Notes: generated from the sequence alone by a model not told the origin. Positions 1 to 7,640 are shown, counted from the first letter of the stretch. The stretch is 20,172 bases of DNA from Phycisphaerae bacterium (GCA_012514125.1 JAAZAW010000103.1:1-20172); one strand, 5' to 3'. A program made the numbers and translations.

Positions 1-348
1 ATCTTTCGGTGGATGGAACCAGACGGTTTCCTGGCCGTTTTCCAGACAGGCGCCCACAAAGGCAGCGAGTACGCCTGGACCAAAGTTCGGCCAAATTACA
101 GGAAACGCATCGCCGAGAAACCGCTGCGTTGAAAGCTTATAATCCCAGCGATCAATAATCGCTTCGACGGAGGCTGAAGGTCCATAAAACGAATCAAACG
201 CATAATCGGGAACGGCAGGTTCGGGACGTTTCGGGTCCGCTCCGCTCAGCCAGACCCGAACTATGGGCCTTTCGAGTTTGCCTGCCCACCAGAGTCGATA
301 GTTCTCTTTTATTTTTGTCCACCGATCCATTGTGAAATCAATTGTCAT
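1..348 (-). CDS. N-terminal part of an unrecognised protein (gene runs off the window)
   Basis: An open frame of 116 codons runs from an ATG at 348 leftward past base 1, so only the N-terminus is visible. A strong SD (GGAGG on the minus strand, plus 359-363) lies about 10 bases before this ATG and decides the start over the in-frame ATG at 330. The protein begins MTIDFTMDRW and is rich in aromatic residues (RLWWAGKLERPIVRVW near residues 18-33, then FPVIWPNFGPGVLAAFVGA near 82-100). It has no signal peptide or membrane segment. The WWAGxLxRPI and NxGPGVLAAF style reminds me of uroporphyrinogen-decarboxylase-like proteins common in Planctomycetota and Lentisphaerota, but this is memory-based and weak. 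It is divergent from an AraC regulator starting at 450, which may control it. Confidence 0.7.
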   Translation of the reverse strand, partial: MTIDFTMDRWTKIKENYRLWWAGKLERPIVRVWLSGADPKRPEPAVPDYAFDSFYGPSASVEAIIDRWDYKLSTQRFLGDAFPVIWPNFGPGVLAAFVGACLENGQETVWFHPPKD

Positions 349-449
349 TGCGTTATCGCCTCCATATCCGTTGTGTCGATCTATCATAAGCGGTTTTCAC
401 AGAAAGGTCTTCTCATATTTTACATTTTTTGTTATCATATTTTGTCGTT

Positions 450-1325
450 ATGAAAGAAAATCTATCGATTCAACATTCTCGGCTGGGTTTTGTAGAAAAA
501 GCTTGCTCGACTTCGAAAATGAAGGCATCTCATTATCACGACGAGTTGGAAGTCAACCTGATTTTGCGGGGGCGTTCGAGTTATCTTCTGGGTTCTCGAC
601 GTTATGTTCTTGAAGTCGACACACTCGTGTGGTTGTTTCCCGGGCAGGAGCATATTTTACTTGACTGCTCACGAGATTTTGAAATGTGGGTGGTGGTGTT
701 TCGTCCGGAACTGGTGGCGAAAAGCTGTAAAACACGGGGGTATGAACTGTTGAAGGAAAAAGACCCCGCCGGTTATTATTGCAAACGAATCGCCCCTCAT
801 CGGGCGCAGCGAATTGATCGACTTTTTTCGGATATCTCATCGAGTGATGACGAGGCTTTATACAATACAGGACTGGCTTATGCCCTACCGTTGACATGGT
901 CGATTTATTCCAGCACTCATGAAATGTTGCCCAGTGCGGACATTCATCCCGCGGTGGAAAACGCGGTACACTTGCTCAGGAAAAATCCTTTTCACGATGA
1001 TCTGACGACGGTGGCAGAGTTTGCCGGATTAAGTCCCGCGAGATTGAGTCGATTGTTCAAGGAGCAGATCGGCGTGTCGATGGTTCATTTCAAAAATCAT
1101 TTGCGGATCGAACGATTTTTGAATCTTTACCGAAAGGGCCGGCGGAAAAATATCATGCAGACGGCGCTGGATGCGGGTTTCGGCAGTTACCCGCAATTTC
1201 ATCGGGAATTTACTCGTATCATGGGTTGCAGCCCCGCTGAATTTCGCCGTCGGCAAATCATGTCCCGCGAGCGGTCGTTCGAATCGGCAGGGTCCGACGA
1301 AATTCCTTTGGCGATCGACCGGTAA
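450..1325 (+). CDS. AraC-family transcriptional regulator with cupin-like sensor domain
   Basis: The 291-residue protein has an N-terminal cupin-like half (H28, H30, E32, then G41 in a beta-rich stretch, with LFPGQEH near 62-68) that would bind a small effector, often a sugar. The C-terminal half is an AraC DNA-binding domain. Its first helix-turn-helix is near 185-208 (VAEFAGLSPARLSRLFKEQIG) and the second near 234-266 (ALDAGFGSYPQFHREFTRIMG, then SPAEFRRR). I chose ATG 450; an in-frame TTG at 429 would add seven residues. Neither has a clear SD. The gene is divergent from the partial gene at 1-348 and its 3' end overlaps the next AraC gene by 68 bp on the opposite strand. The family normally acts as a ligand-responsive activator. 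The effector here is unknown. Confidence 0.93.
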   Translation: MKENLSIQHSRLGFVEKACSTSKMKASHYHDELEVNLILRGRSSYLLGSRRYVLEVDTLVWLFPGQEHILLDCSRDFEMWVVVFRPELVAKSCKTRGYELLKEKDPAGYYCKRIAPHRAQRIDRLFSDISSSDDEALYNTGLAYALPLTWSIYSSTHEMLPSADIHPAVENAVHLLRKNPFHDDLTTVAEFAGLSPARLSRLFKEQIGVSMVHFKNHLRIERFLNLYRKGRRKNIMQTALDAGFGSYPQFHREFTRIMGCSPAEFRRRQIMSRERSFESAGSDEIPLAIDR

Positions 1326-2085
1326 TCTGTTTGAAGCGATGGGAGAAATGGAATTCATCGCAGAAATTCAGGCGATAGGCGATTTCCTTGTTTGAATAAT
1401 CTGTTTCCTGCATGAGCCGGCAGGCCTGATCGATGAGCCGTTTGTTTTGATATTGCGTGGGGGGCAGGCCCATGATCCGGGTGAAGCGTTTACGAAAACT
1501 TTCATAGGACATGCCGAGTTTTCGAGCGATTTTTGGAATGGGTTTTCGTTGTTCAGTGAAGCGTTCAAGAATTTGACAGGCGTTTTGGGCCCAGTCCAGA
1601 TCGTATTCTGAAATACCGTCCGATTCCTCGGCAAGCAATATTTGAGCCAATATCTGCTGAAACTGCAGAAGATCGACAAGCGATGTTTTGAGCTTGGGGG
1701 ATTGATCGTTTTTGTAAAGAGGTAAAAATTTTTTGAACCAGAAATCAATCGGTTCGGCATGATGGATCGGATGGGCAGGATGGATATAGCCATGTTTTTT
1801 CCAGAGGGTCAGCATGGGGCTTTCGACCATGACATAGATTTGTTTCCACCGCGAGCCGGGGGAAGCGTTGTAATTGTGCGGGAGATTGGGGAAAACAATA
1901 ATCAGGTCGCCCGGAACGATGGTGCGTTTAAGGCCGTTGGCATCGTGGTAATCGGCAGTACCTTCCAAAGTATACACAAATGTATATCCAGCCATAAGTC
2001 GAAAATTCGGTCCCATATCCGCATTTTCCAGAATTCCTGCATTTCTGATTCGACCTAAGCCTGTTTTTGCACTAATCGGTCCCAT
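1258..2085 (-). CDS. AraC-family transcriptional regulator (second)
   Basis: This 275-residue protein starts at ATG 2085, set by an SD (GGAG, 8 bases upstream); the open frame extends further upstream but without signals. The N-terminal half is cupin-like (FVYTLEGTADYHD near 36-48, VPGDLIIVFPNLPHNY near 57-72). The C-terminal half has two AraC helix-turn-helix units, IARKLGMSYESFRKRFTRIMG near 187-207 and IAYRLNFCDEFHFSHRFKQ near 235-253, followed by TGRSPKEFRR. It is divergent from the ADP-ribosylglycohydrolase gene at 2217, with 131 bp between the starts. Control of that gene, and possibly of itself, is the natural inference. Its last codons overlap the 3' end of the other AraC gene in antisense. 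Confidence 0.93.
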   Translation of the reverse strand: MGPISAKTGLGRIRNAGILENADMGPNFRLMAGYTFVYTLEGTADYHDANGLKRTIVPGDLIIVFPNLPHNYNASPGSRWKQIYVMVESPMLTLWKKHGYIHPAHPIHHAEPIDFWFKKFLPLYKNDQSPKLKTSLVDLLQFQQILAQILLAEESDGISEYDLDWAQNACQILERFTEQRKPIPKIARKLGMSYESFRKRFTRIMGLPPTQYQNKRLIDQACRLMQETDYSNKEIAYRLNFCDEFHFSHRFKQITGRSPKEFRRTLPIRTTARGT

Positions 2086-2114
2086 GGTTGTTCTCCAGAT
2101 ATTTTGCACGATTG

Positions 2115-2138
2115 AGTATACCAAAACATACAAATGTT
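2115..2138. promoter_or_regulatory. Candidate promoter/operator between araC2 and the glycohydrolase gene
   Basis: On the minus strand a -10-like TATACT lies at plus 2115-2120, about 30 bases before the araC2 start at 2085. Beside it is a short perfect inverted repeat, AACAT (2125-2129) and ATGTT (2134-2138) with a 4-base spacer. It could be a binding site for the regulator, but AraC proteins usually bind direct repeats. No good -35 was found, so this is tentative. Confidence 0.3.
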
Positions 2139-2171
2139 GACCAGTTTGAACATTCTCTTTATTCAGGGGAA

Positions 2172-2180
2172 TGATATAGT
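2172..2180 (+). promoter_or_regulatory. Extended -10 promoter of the ADP-ribosylglycohydrolase gene
   Basis: TGATATAGT fits the extended -10 pattern TGnTATAAT with one mismatch. It lies 36 bases before the ATG at 2217, giving a leader of about 30 bases that holds the SD AGGAG at 2205-2209. No good -35 is present, as is typical of extended -10 promoters or ones needing an activator such as the divergent AraC protein. Confidence 0.45.
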
Positions 2181-2216
2181 GATGAAATACGGCACTTTTT
2201 AAACAGGAGTATATAC

Positions 2217-3662
2217 ATGGATACGATCATTATCGGGCGAGAGGAATTCAAGGATAAGGTTTTTGCCTGCTGGCTGGGGAAAAATATCGGTGGAACGCTT
2301 GGCGCACCGTGGGAATGTTTACGCCATACTCACGCACTGGACTTTTACGATCCGCTGCCGAGTAAAGCGGCTCCGAATGACGATCTGGATTTGCAATTGA
2401 TCTGGCTTAAGCTTTTGGAGGACGAAGGCATTGATCCACCGCTTCCGATGTTTGCAGAATACTGGAATCGACATGCCGCATCCTATCCGTGGAACGAATA
2501 CGGATTTTTCATGCGGAATTTTTCACGAGGTTTAAAGCCTCCTGTCGCGGGTTGTTTTGAAAATTATTTTGTAGATGAAATGGGGTCGCCGATTCGAAGC
2601 GAAATATGGGCGTGTTTGCATCCGGGCGATCCGCAGGCTGCAGCGAAAATGGCATGGAAAGATTCCGCGATCGATCACGCCGGCGGGGAAGGTATGTACG
2701 GTGAAATATTCTGGGCGGCGGTCGAATCGGCTGCGTTTGTGGAAAAAGACCCGATAACATTGATTCGTCTGGGGTTGAGCATGATTCCGATTTCGAGTCA
2801 TATTGCCCGGGTCATCCGAGAGGTTTTGTGGTGTTATGAAACCGGCAAGACCTGGGGAGTGGCACGCGATCGAGTTCATATGCGATTCGGACATATTCAA
2901 CCATGTAATGCCGTTCCCAATCATGGATTCACCGTCATCGGCTGGCTTTACGGGAAGGACTTCGGCGACAAGCTCTGCAAGGCGGTCAATTGCGGGTACG
3001 ATACCGATTGCACGGGTGCAACGCTTGGCTCGCTTTTGGGTATTATAAACGGCACGGCAGGTATTCCGGATACATGGCGAACGCCCATCGGTACCGATAT
3101 CGTGGTTCATAAATTTACACGGAACTTTACCCCGCCGAAAAATCTTGAAGAACTTACCGAACGAACGGTACTCCTGGCGGAGAAGGCAATGAAGCAGTCT
3201 TCCGAACGTTCTTTTGGTGAAAAAACACAATTGCCGGCTAATTTGCGGACTTTGCTCTTTAGAAACGATGTGGTGAAAAAGACTCTGGCGCAGGACATTC
3301 ACTCTGCGGTCGATCTTTGTGGCGGTAGCGAGGTCACGTTCCATTATAACGGTGAGCCGGTGTTGTGGCCCGGTATTGGACGACGGGTTTATGTCACAGT
3401 GGATTCTCAGCCAAATGTCCAAGTGGATCTGGTTGTTCCGCAGGGCTGGTCATGTAGTCGAATCGGTCCTGCCGATTTTGAAATTTACTCCGCCGGTCCG
3501 ATCGCAGATCGCAATACGCTCCAGGTAGTCTTGCCCGACAAGAAATCGGTTAACTTTACCATACTTGGTCCTGGTGAAGCGAAAGGATTCCCGGCAGGTG
3601 ATAATATCATTGTTTGTCATACATGCGGCGGCCGTATCGAAGCGTGTATCTGCGAGAAATAG
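2217..3662 (+). CDS. ADP-ribosylglycohydrolase-family protein with C-terminal beta domain and Cys-rich tail
   Basis: This 481-residue protein starts at ATG 2217 with SD AGGAG seven bases upstream. Residues about 10-310 match the ADP-ribosylglycohydrolase (DraG/ARH) fold: ACWLGKNIGGTLGAPWE (17-33), the acidic metal motif NDDLD (54-58), DHAGGEGMYGEIFWAA (153-168), and the second metal motif GYDTDCTGATLG (260-271) followed by GIINGT. Known members remove ADP-ribose from proteins or small molecules using two Mg2+ ions. Many planctomycete members sit in sugar or nucleoside loci and have unknown substrates. About 150 extra residues follow, beta-rich, ending in CHTCGGRIEACICEK (467-481), whose CxxC and CxC pairs could bind a metal. 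It is divergent from the second AraC gene. The substrate is not predictable here. Confidence 0.88.
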   Translation: MDTIIIGREEFKDKVFACWLGKNIGGTLGAPWECLRHTHALDFYDPLPSKAAPNDDLDLQLIWLKLLEDEGIDPPLPMFAEYWNRHAASYPWNEYGFFMRNFSRGLKPPVAGCFENYFVDEMGSPIRSEIWACLHPGDPQAAAKMAWKDSAIDHAGGEGMYGEIFWAAVESAAFVEKDPITLIRLGLSMIPISSHIARVIREVLWCYETGKTWGVARDRVHMRFGHIQPCNAVPNHGFTVIGWLYGKDFGDKLCKAVNCGYDTDCTGATLGSLLGIINGTAGIPDTWRTPIGTDIVVHKFTRNFTPPKNLEELTERTVLLAEKAMKQSSERSFGEKTQLPANLRTLLFRNDVVKKTLAQDIHSAVDLCGGSEVTFHYNGEPVLWPGIGRRVYVTVDSQPNVQVDLVVPQGWSCSRIGPADFEIYSAGPIADRNTLQVVLPDKKSVNFTILGPGEAKGFPAGDNIIVCHTCGGRIEACICEK

Positions 3663-3663
3663 A

Positions 3664-4332
3664 TCAGGGTATTGTCTCAACTCCCGTCGGCAAGGTGGTC
3701 GGCGGGAGTTTGATTTCGATGAGTTTTTGAGCAATAAAGGGCTTGCCGGTCAATAGTTCTGTGAATTCCACCTGGATGGTGATATTGGAACTGGTGGGCA
3801 TGGTGGTAAAGGGACAACGAACCGAATAATGGTTCGTCCAGAATCGGCCTGTCCATTTCTGTGATAATTCATCGGCGGTCAATTGGCATTGCCCGCGGAT
3901 TTTGGGTTCGTCACCGTCCAATTCAAAGAGTTTGACGCGAAGTGCCCCCGCCGCTTTGATTGTATGACCTTTTGCGTCGATCGGGCGAAGAAAAATCGCG
4001 ACACCGTCGTCATAGCGGTCGTTATTATCGTCGTAGCCGCCGGTTTGGCGATCCAGATCGACTTTTTCGACGCGGGTAAGCTGTTCTATACGGGCGGGGC
4101 CAAGTTTTTCTAGATTTTCGATCTGGCTGTTCTGTTGATGAATGGTCTGCTGGGCATCGACGAGTTCTTTATGCAACTTTTCGTTGCGTTCCTTGAGATC
4201 GAAGTTTTCATTTTGGCATTTGATGAGTTTATCGGCGGTCTGATCCGCGCATCCTGCAAGCATTGCCGCAAGGACAACCACCGCCGGAAGAAAATTGCCC
4301 CGCTTGGAAGTTTTATTTTTCCAATAAGCCAT
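3664..4332 (-). CDS. Coiled-coil lipoprotein, last gene of the tig-clpP operon
   Basis: This 222-residue protein starts at ATG 4332 (SD AAAGGA about six bases upstream). A signal peptide with hydrophobic core FLPAVVVLAAM ends in lipobox LAGC (25-28), so Cys28 is probably lipidated. Residues about 33-77 form a charged, glutamine-rich stretch likely to be a coiled coil (for example NENFDLKERNEKLHKELVDA). An Asp/Tyr/Gly-rich linker (about 94-110) precedes a beta-rich domain with two Cys (149 and 173). I do not recognise the family. It follows clpP2 by 97 bases on the same strand and is probably co-transcribed. Its stop is one base from the stop of the convergent glycohydrolase gene. A role in envelope quality control is only a guess from context. 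Confidence 0.8.
   Translation of the reverse strand: MAYWKNKTSKRGNFLPAVVVLAAMLAGCADQTADKLIKCQNENFDLKERNEKLHKELVDAQQTIHQQNSQIENLEKLGPARIEQLTRVEKVDLDRQTGGYDDNNDRYDDGVAIFLRPIDAKGHTIKAAGALRVKLFELDGDEPKIRGQCQLTADELSQKWTGRFWTNHYSVRCPFTTMPTSSNITIQVEFTELLTGKPFIAQKLIEIKLPPTTLPTGVETIP
3679..3710. terminator. Possible bidirectional hairpin between convergent genes
   Basis: AACTCCCG (3679-3686) and CGGGAGTT (3703-3710) form an 8-bp stem with a 16-base loop, lying within the last codons of the lipoprotein gene. With only one base between the two stops, this is the only visible structure that could end either transcript. There is no proper T-run on either side, so the call is weak. Confidence 0.3.
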
Positions 4333-4429
4333 GTCCCGTCCTTTGCTTCGGATGTTTTCCGATGAAAAAGGCGTTTTCGATTTATTGGTCAGATTCACCG
4401 ATTTGATTCAAGTGAATTTATTTCTGATT

Positions 4430-5071
4430 TTATTCCGAGTCCGGATTTTCGTCTTCACGTTTGGACACTTCCGGCATTTTGGTCAGGATTTTATCCGCCA
4501 GGCCGTAAGCAAGACTTTCTTCGGCGTTGAGCCAGAGATTGCGATCCGAATCGCGTTGGATCTTTTCCACCGGCTGACCGGTGTGGTGACTCAGAATTTC
4601 GTAGAGTTGTTTGCGCATCCGGATAATTTCTTTTGCCTCGATCGCCAGATCGGTTGCTCGACCTTCGAGCACACCGGAAATCAACGGCTGGTGGATCAGG
4701 ACTCGGCTGTTCGGTAATAAATATCGTTTTCCGGCGGCACCTGCGGCAAAAAGGACCGCTCCCATACTTGCAGCCTGTCCGATACAATAGGTTGCGACCG
4801 GACAACGCAGAAATTGCATGGTATCGTAAATTCCCAGTCCCGCGGTAATGGAGCCGCCGGGGGAATTGATGTAAAAATTGATTTCGCTCTTGGCGTCTTC
4901 GTTGGCCAGAAAAAGCATCTGGGCGATAATCAAATTGGCTGAATCGTCATCGACTTGGCTGCCCAGAAAGACAATTCGGTCTTTAAGCAGTCGGCTGTAG
5001 ATATCGTAGGCACGTTCACCGCGCCCGGTTTTTTCTATGACGATAGGAACGAGATTTTGATTATATGCCAT
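4430..5071 (-). CDS. clpP: ClpP-like protease subunit (canonical N-terminus, catalytic Asp replaced by Asn)
   Basis: The 213-residue protein starts at ATG 5071, decided by an SD AGGAAA upstream and by the family N-terminus (LVPIVIEKTGRGERAYDIYSRLLKDRI). It has the full ClpP fold: INSPGGSITAGLGIYDTMQ (69-87), nucleophile Ser102 in GQAASMGA, His127 in IHQPL, and the handle region HHTGQP (162-167). The third triad position, Asp in E. coli ClpP (ERDRFL), aligns with Asn178 in SDRNLWL; the codon is AAT at 4538-4540. ClpP forms a 14-mer with ClpX/ClpA/ClpC ATPases and degrades unfolded or tagged proteins in the cytoplasm. It lies 61 bases after the other clpP, so a mixed complex is likely. A C-terminal acidic tail follows residue 200. 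Confidence 0.95.
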   Translation of the reverse strand: MAYNQNLVPIVIEKTGRGERAYDIYSRLLKDRIVFLGSQVDDDSANLIIAQMLFLANEDAKSEINFYINSPGGSITAGLGIYDTMQFLRCPVATYCIGQAASMGAVLFAAGAAGKRYLLPNSRVLIHQPLISGVLEGRATDLAIEAKEIIRMRKQLYEILSHHTGQPVEKIQRDSDRNLWLNAEESLAYGLADKILTKMPEVSKREDENPDSE

Positions 5072-5132
5072 CGTTCTATTTCCTGTAAGTTCGTATGTGA
5101 TCCAATATACAATCGACCGCTTTTGCCATTCC

Positions 5133-5771
5133 TTATAATGCAGGTCCGGCGTTTTTCTTTTCAGGCTCGAGAATCTCATCGATCAGGCCATAGTCTTTGG
5201 CCATTGGAGCCGTCAGATATCGATCGCGTTCGGTTTCAAGTTCAATTTTTTCAATGGGTTGCCCCGTATGGTGCGAAAGAAGCTCATTCAGAACCCGTCG
5301 TTCATGAACGATTTGCTCTGCCTGGATACTGATATCCTCGGCCTGTCCCGTCACACCGCCCCAAGGCTGGTGAATCATAACCTTGCTGTGAGGCAGACAA
5401 AAACGCTTACCTTTGGTTCCCGCCGCCAGCAGCAATGCCGCCCCGCTATAGGCCACACCGACGCAATAGGTGTTGATATCACAGGTCATGTATCGCATCG
5501 TGTCATAAATCGCGAGGATTTCGCCGATCGAGCCGCCGGGACAATTAATGTACAGATGAATATCCTGGTATTTTTTCAGGTATTGCAATCGAAGAAGTTT
5601 CTTGATGACATCGGTGGCAAAGGTTCCGCCGTACTGCATGTACATTTGGGAACTCAACGGCATATCGATGAAAACAATACGGTTTTCCATCAACAGATCG
5701 TTGATTGTCATTTGCCGCCATTGCTGATATCCACCCGCCTGAGCATGCGCATCGGGATAAATCTGGTTCAT
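5133..5771 (-). CDS. clpP: ClpP-like protease subunit (divergent N-terminus, intact triad)
   Basis: The 212-residue protein starts at ATG 5771 with SD GGAG seven bases upstream. It has a ClpP core: YINCPGGSIGEILAIYDTM (74-92), Ser109 in GVAYSGAA (usual form GQAASMGA), His134 in MIHQPWGG, and Asp183 in ERDRYL. All three triad residues are therefore present. The N-terminus lacks the usual axial-loop consensus (LVPxVIE, RGER, DIYSRLL) and instead reads INDLLMENRIVFIDMPLSS. It lies 114 bases after tig and 61 before the second clpP, on the same strand. Two different ClpP subunits in tandem are common in planctomycetes and often assemble into heteromeric rings. No clpX follows in this window. Confidence 0.94.
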   Translation of the reverse strand: MNQIYPDAHAQAGGYQQWRQMTINDLLMENRIVFIDMPLSSQMYMQYGGTFATDVIKKLLRLQYLKKYQDIHLYINCPGGSIGEILAIYDTMRYMTCDINTYCVGVAYSGAALLLAAGTKGKRFCLPHSKVMIHQPWGGVTGQAEDISIQAEQIVHERRVLNELLSHHTGQPIEKIELETERDRYLTAPMAKDYGLIDEILEPEKKNAGPAL

Positions 5772-5849
5772 TCTGGTTCTCCGTAACCTGGGCGGTTTTT
5801 AATTTTAAAGTTTACAGCTAAAGGCGCATCCTGTCGAACGCGTCTCCAC

Positions 5850-5867
5850 CCGAATATTCACATTCGG
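5850..5867 (-). repeat. Small inverted repeat in the tig-clpP intergenic gap
   Basis: CCGAAT (5850-5855) and ATTCGG (5862-5867) form a perfect 6-bp stem with a 6-base loop, between the tig stop and the clpP start. There is no T-run on the minus strand, so it is more likely an RNA processing or partial attenuation hairpin than a terminator. It could be chance. Confidence 0.3.
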
Positions 5868-5885
5868 ATAAAACTGCCGATTCGA

Positions 5886-7244
5886 CTACCCTTTTATGAT
5901 TTTAGCCTTTTCCAGCAATTTTTCCAAAACTTTTCTTTCACGGATCATTTCGATGACATTTTCGTACATGCCTTCGCGAATCATTTCTTCACGCATTCGC
6001 TCAGGACGTCGACCCGACTGGGTTGCCATCGCGGCAATCGCACCGTTGACTTCCTCGTCGGGCACTTCGATTTCCATCTGCCGTGCGATCTTGTCGAGTA
6101 CGAAGAAAAGCTTCATATCGTCAATCGCCTGACTGCGAGCCTTGGTCTTGATATCGTCGATTTTCTGTTCGATCAACACGGGCGGAATGCCCATCTGCCT
6201 AAGCTCAAGCACCTTGCGATACAGGACACGATTAGTCTGACGTTCCGCTACACCTTCGGGGACTTCCACCGGTGTATTGGTCAGTAAATATTGACGAACC
6301 TGCTCTTCCATATCTTTTCGAATCTGCTGGCCTTTGCGAGCTTCAAGTTCGATCTTTACCGAATCACGCAAAACCGTGACGCTTTCATATCCGAACTTCT
6401 TGGCGAAGTCTTCGTCGATCACCGGAGGTTCCCATCGGAAAATCTTCTTCACGGTGATGGTCAGTTTCGCCGTCTGGCCTCGCCAAGCTTCGTTGGTATG
6501 GGTATCGGCGACTTTAACTTCCACACTCTTGCTTTCGTCAATCTTCAAACCGGCCAATTGATCGCCCAGTTCTTCAAAATTTACCCCTTCGATCATTTGC
6601 GGACGCAAATCGAACGGTGAATCGTGTTTGACCATCGGCGGCTCTTCGCCCACCTGGAAGGTCGAGTCGGCTTCGAGATGATCGTTCTTTTCCGTCACCC
6701 CGTCAGCGGCAACTTCTTTCAGGCTCGCAAGCTGCCAGCGATAGTTTTCAAGCTGATCGTCAACATCCTTATCCGTCACCTGAACGTCCTTCTCGGTAAT
6801 TTCGATACCTTCAAGATTTGGCAGTTCGAATTGCGGACGAACTTCAACCTCATATTCAAACGCCAAAGGACCGCTTTCAGGCAATTGGATGGCGTCAAGA
6901 TCAAAGTCAGGCTCGCCAAGGGTTTCCAGCTTGGACTGATCGATTGACTGTTCGACAGCCATACCAATCAGTTGCAGACGCACCTGCTCGCGAACTTCTT
7001 TAGTGAATCGGCGTTCGACCAGACGTCGGGGCGCCCGACCCACGCGGAATCCGGGAACCATGGCCGAATGGGAAAGCTCTTTGAAATTTTCATTAAGTCT
7101 CTGATCGATCTCGTCCTGAGGTACTTCCAGTTTCACCTTTTTCTTGAGTGTGCCGGAATCCTCAATCGAAACAACATTCACTTTGATCGTGGGTTGTTCC
7201 TGTTCAACCTGTCCTTCAGGTGTTACGTTCTGTTCGTCAGCCAT
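5886..7244 (-). CDS. tig: Trigger factor, ribosome-associated chaperone
   Basis: The 452-residue protein starts at ATG 7244 with SD AGGAG seven bases upstream. The ribosome-binding domain carries the signature GFRVGRAPRRLVERRF (65-80). An acidic extension of about 20 residues (MADEQNVTPEGQVEQEQP) precedes it compared with E. coli. The middle region (about 170-265), where the PPIase domain belongs, lacks the FKBP-like FxGG core I would expect and may be inactive or degenerate. The C-terminal chaperone arms follow, with long charged helices from about 300 to 450. Trigger factor binds the ribosome exit tunnel and shields nascent chains. It heads an operon with two clpP genes, as in many bacteria where tig precedes clpP. 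Confidence 0.95.
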   Translation of the reverse strand: MADEQNVTPEGQVEQEQPTIKVNVVSIEDSGTLKKKVKLEVPQDEIDQRLNENFKELSHSAMVPGFRVGRAPRRLVERRFTKEVREQVRLQLIGMAVEQSIDQSKLETLGEPDFDLDAIQLPESGPLAFEYEVEVRPQFELPNLEGIEITEKDVQVTDKDVDDQLENYRWQLASLKEVAADGVTEKNDHLEADSTFQVGEEPPMVKHDSPFDLRPQMIEGVNFEELGDQLAGLKIDESKSVEVKVADTHTNEAWRGQTAKLTITVKKIFRWEPPVIDEDFAKKFGYESVTVLRDSVKIELEARKGQQIRKDMEEQVRQYLLTNTPVEVPEGVAERQTNRVLYRKVLELRQMGIPPVLIEQKIDDIKTKARSQAIDDMKLFFVLDKIARQMEIEVPDEEVNGAIAAMATQSGRRPERMREEMIREGMYENVIEMIRERKVLEKLLEKAKIIKG

Positions 7245-7640
7245 TTTTTTTCTCCTGTCTGGTCAGACTTTATGCTCAGGCTTCATTGAAACCGTATATA
7301 CTTAATCGTTATTTTAACGAATTTCAAGCATTTGGCGAAAGAATAACAAAATAATATTCAAATAGCAAGGTTCCGCCGTCGATCCCCAGGGTTATTGCAT
7401 GAAAATTTTCTTCAAAAGCATTGATCTTGATGTTTAATCAAACTAATGAAAATTCCTATGGATTAAAGGTCGAAAAAACTCTCTTTTAAAATTCACACTT
7501 TGCATTTTTGCAATAAATCCCCCTTCGCAAACCTTACTTATTTACTTCGCCTTTTCTCAACTTTTCCAACTTCCCTGTTTACAGTATCGGCTTGATTGGA
7601 GTCCGGGTCAAGCGGCATGATCCATATTTTTACGTCGGAA
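7245..7640. other. 396-bp AT-rich intergenic region between the glycosyltransferase gene and tig
   Basis: I find no gene here. The region must hold the 3' end of the transferase transcript and the tig operon promoter, both on the minus strand. AT-rich hexamers such as TATATA (plus 7295-7300) and TATTAT (minus strand, plus 7351-7356) occur, but neither has a -35 at proper spacing, so no promoter is called. GAAAATTTTC at 7401-7410 is a 10-base palindrome. GCTTGA and TCAAGC near 7590-7613 could form a 6-bp stem with no T-run. Confidence 0.4.

Noticed and set aside
2137..2165. TTGACC (2137-2142) with TATTCA (2160-2165) as a second promoter for the glycohydrolase gene
   Set aside because: The -35 is good and spacing is 17, but the -10 matches only three of six positions. 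The extended -10 at 2172 is better.
7590..7613. GCTTGA/TCAAGC stem as terminator of the WecA-type gene
   Set aside because: The stem is six bases with a 12-base loop and there is no T-run on the minus strand side.
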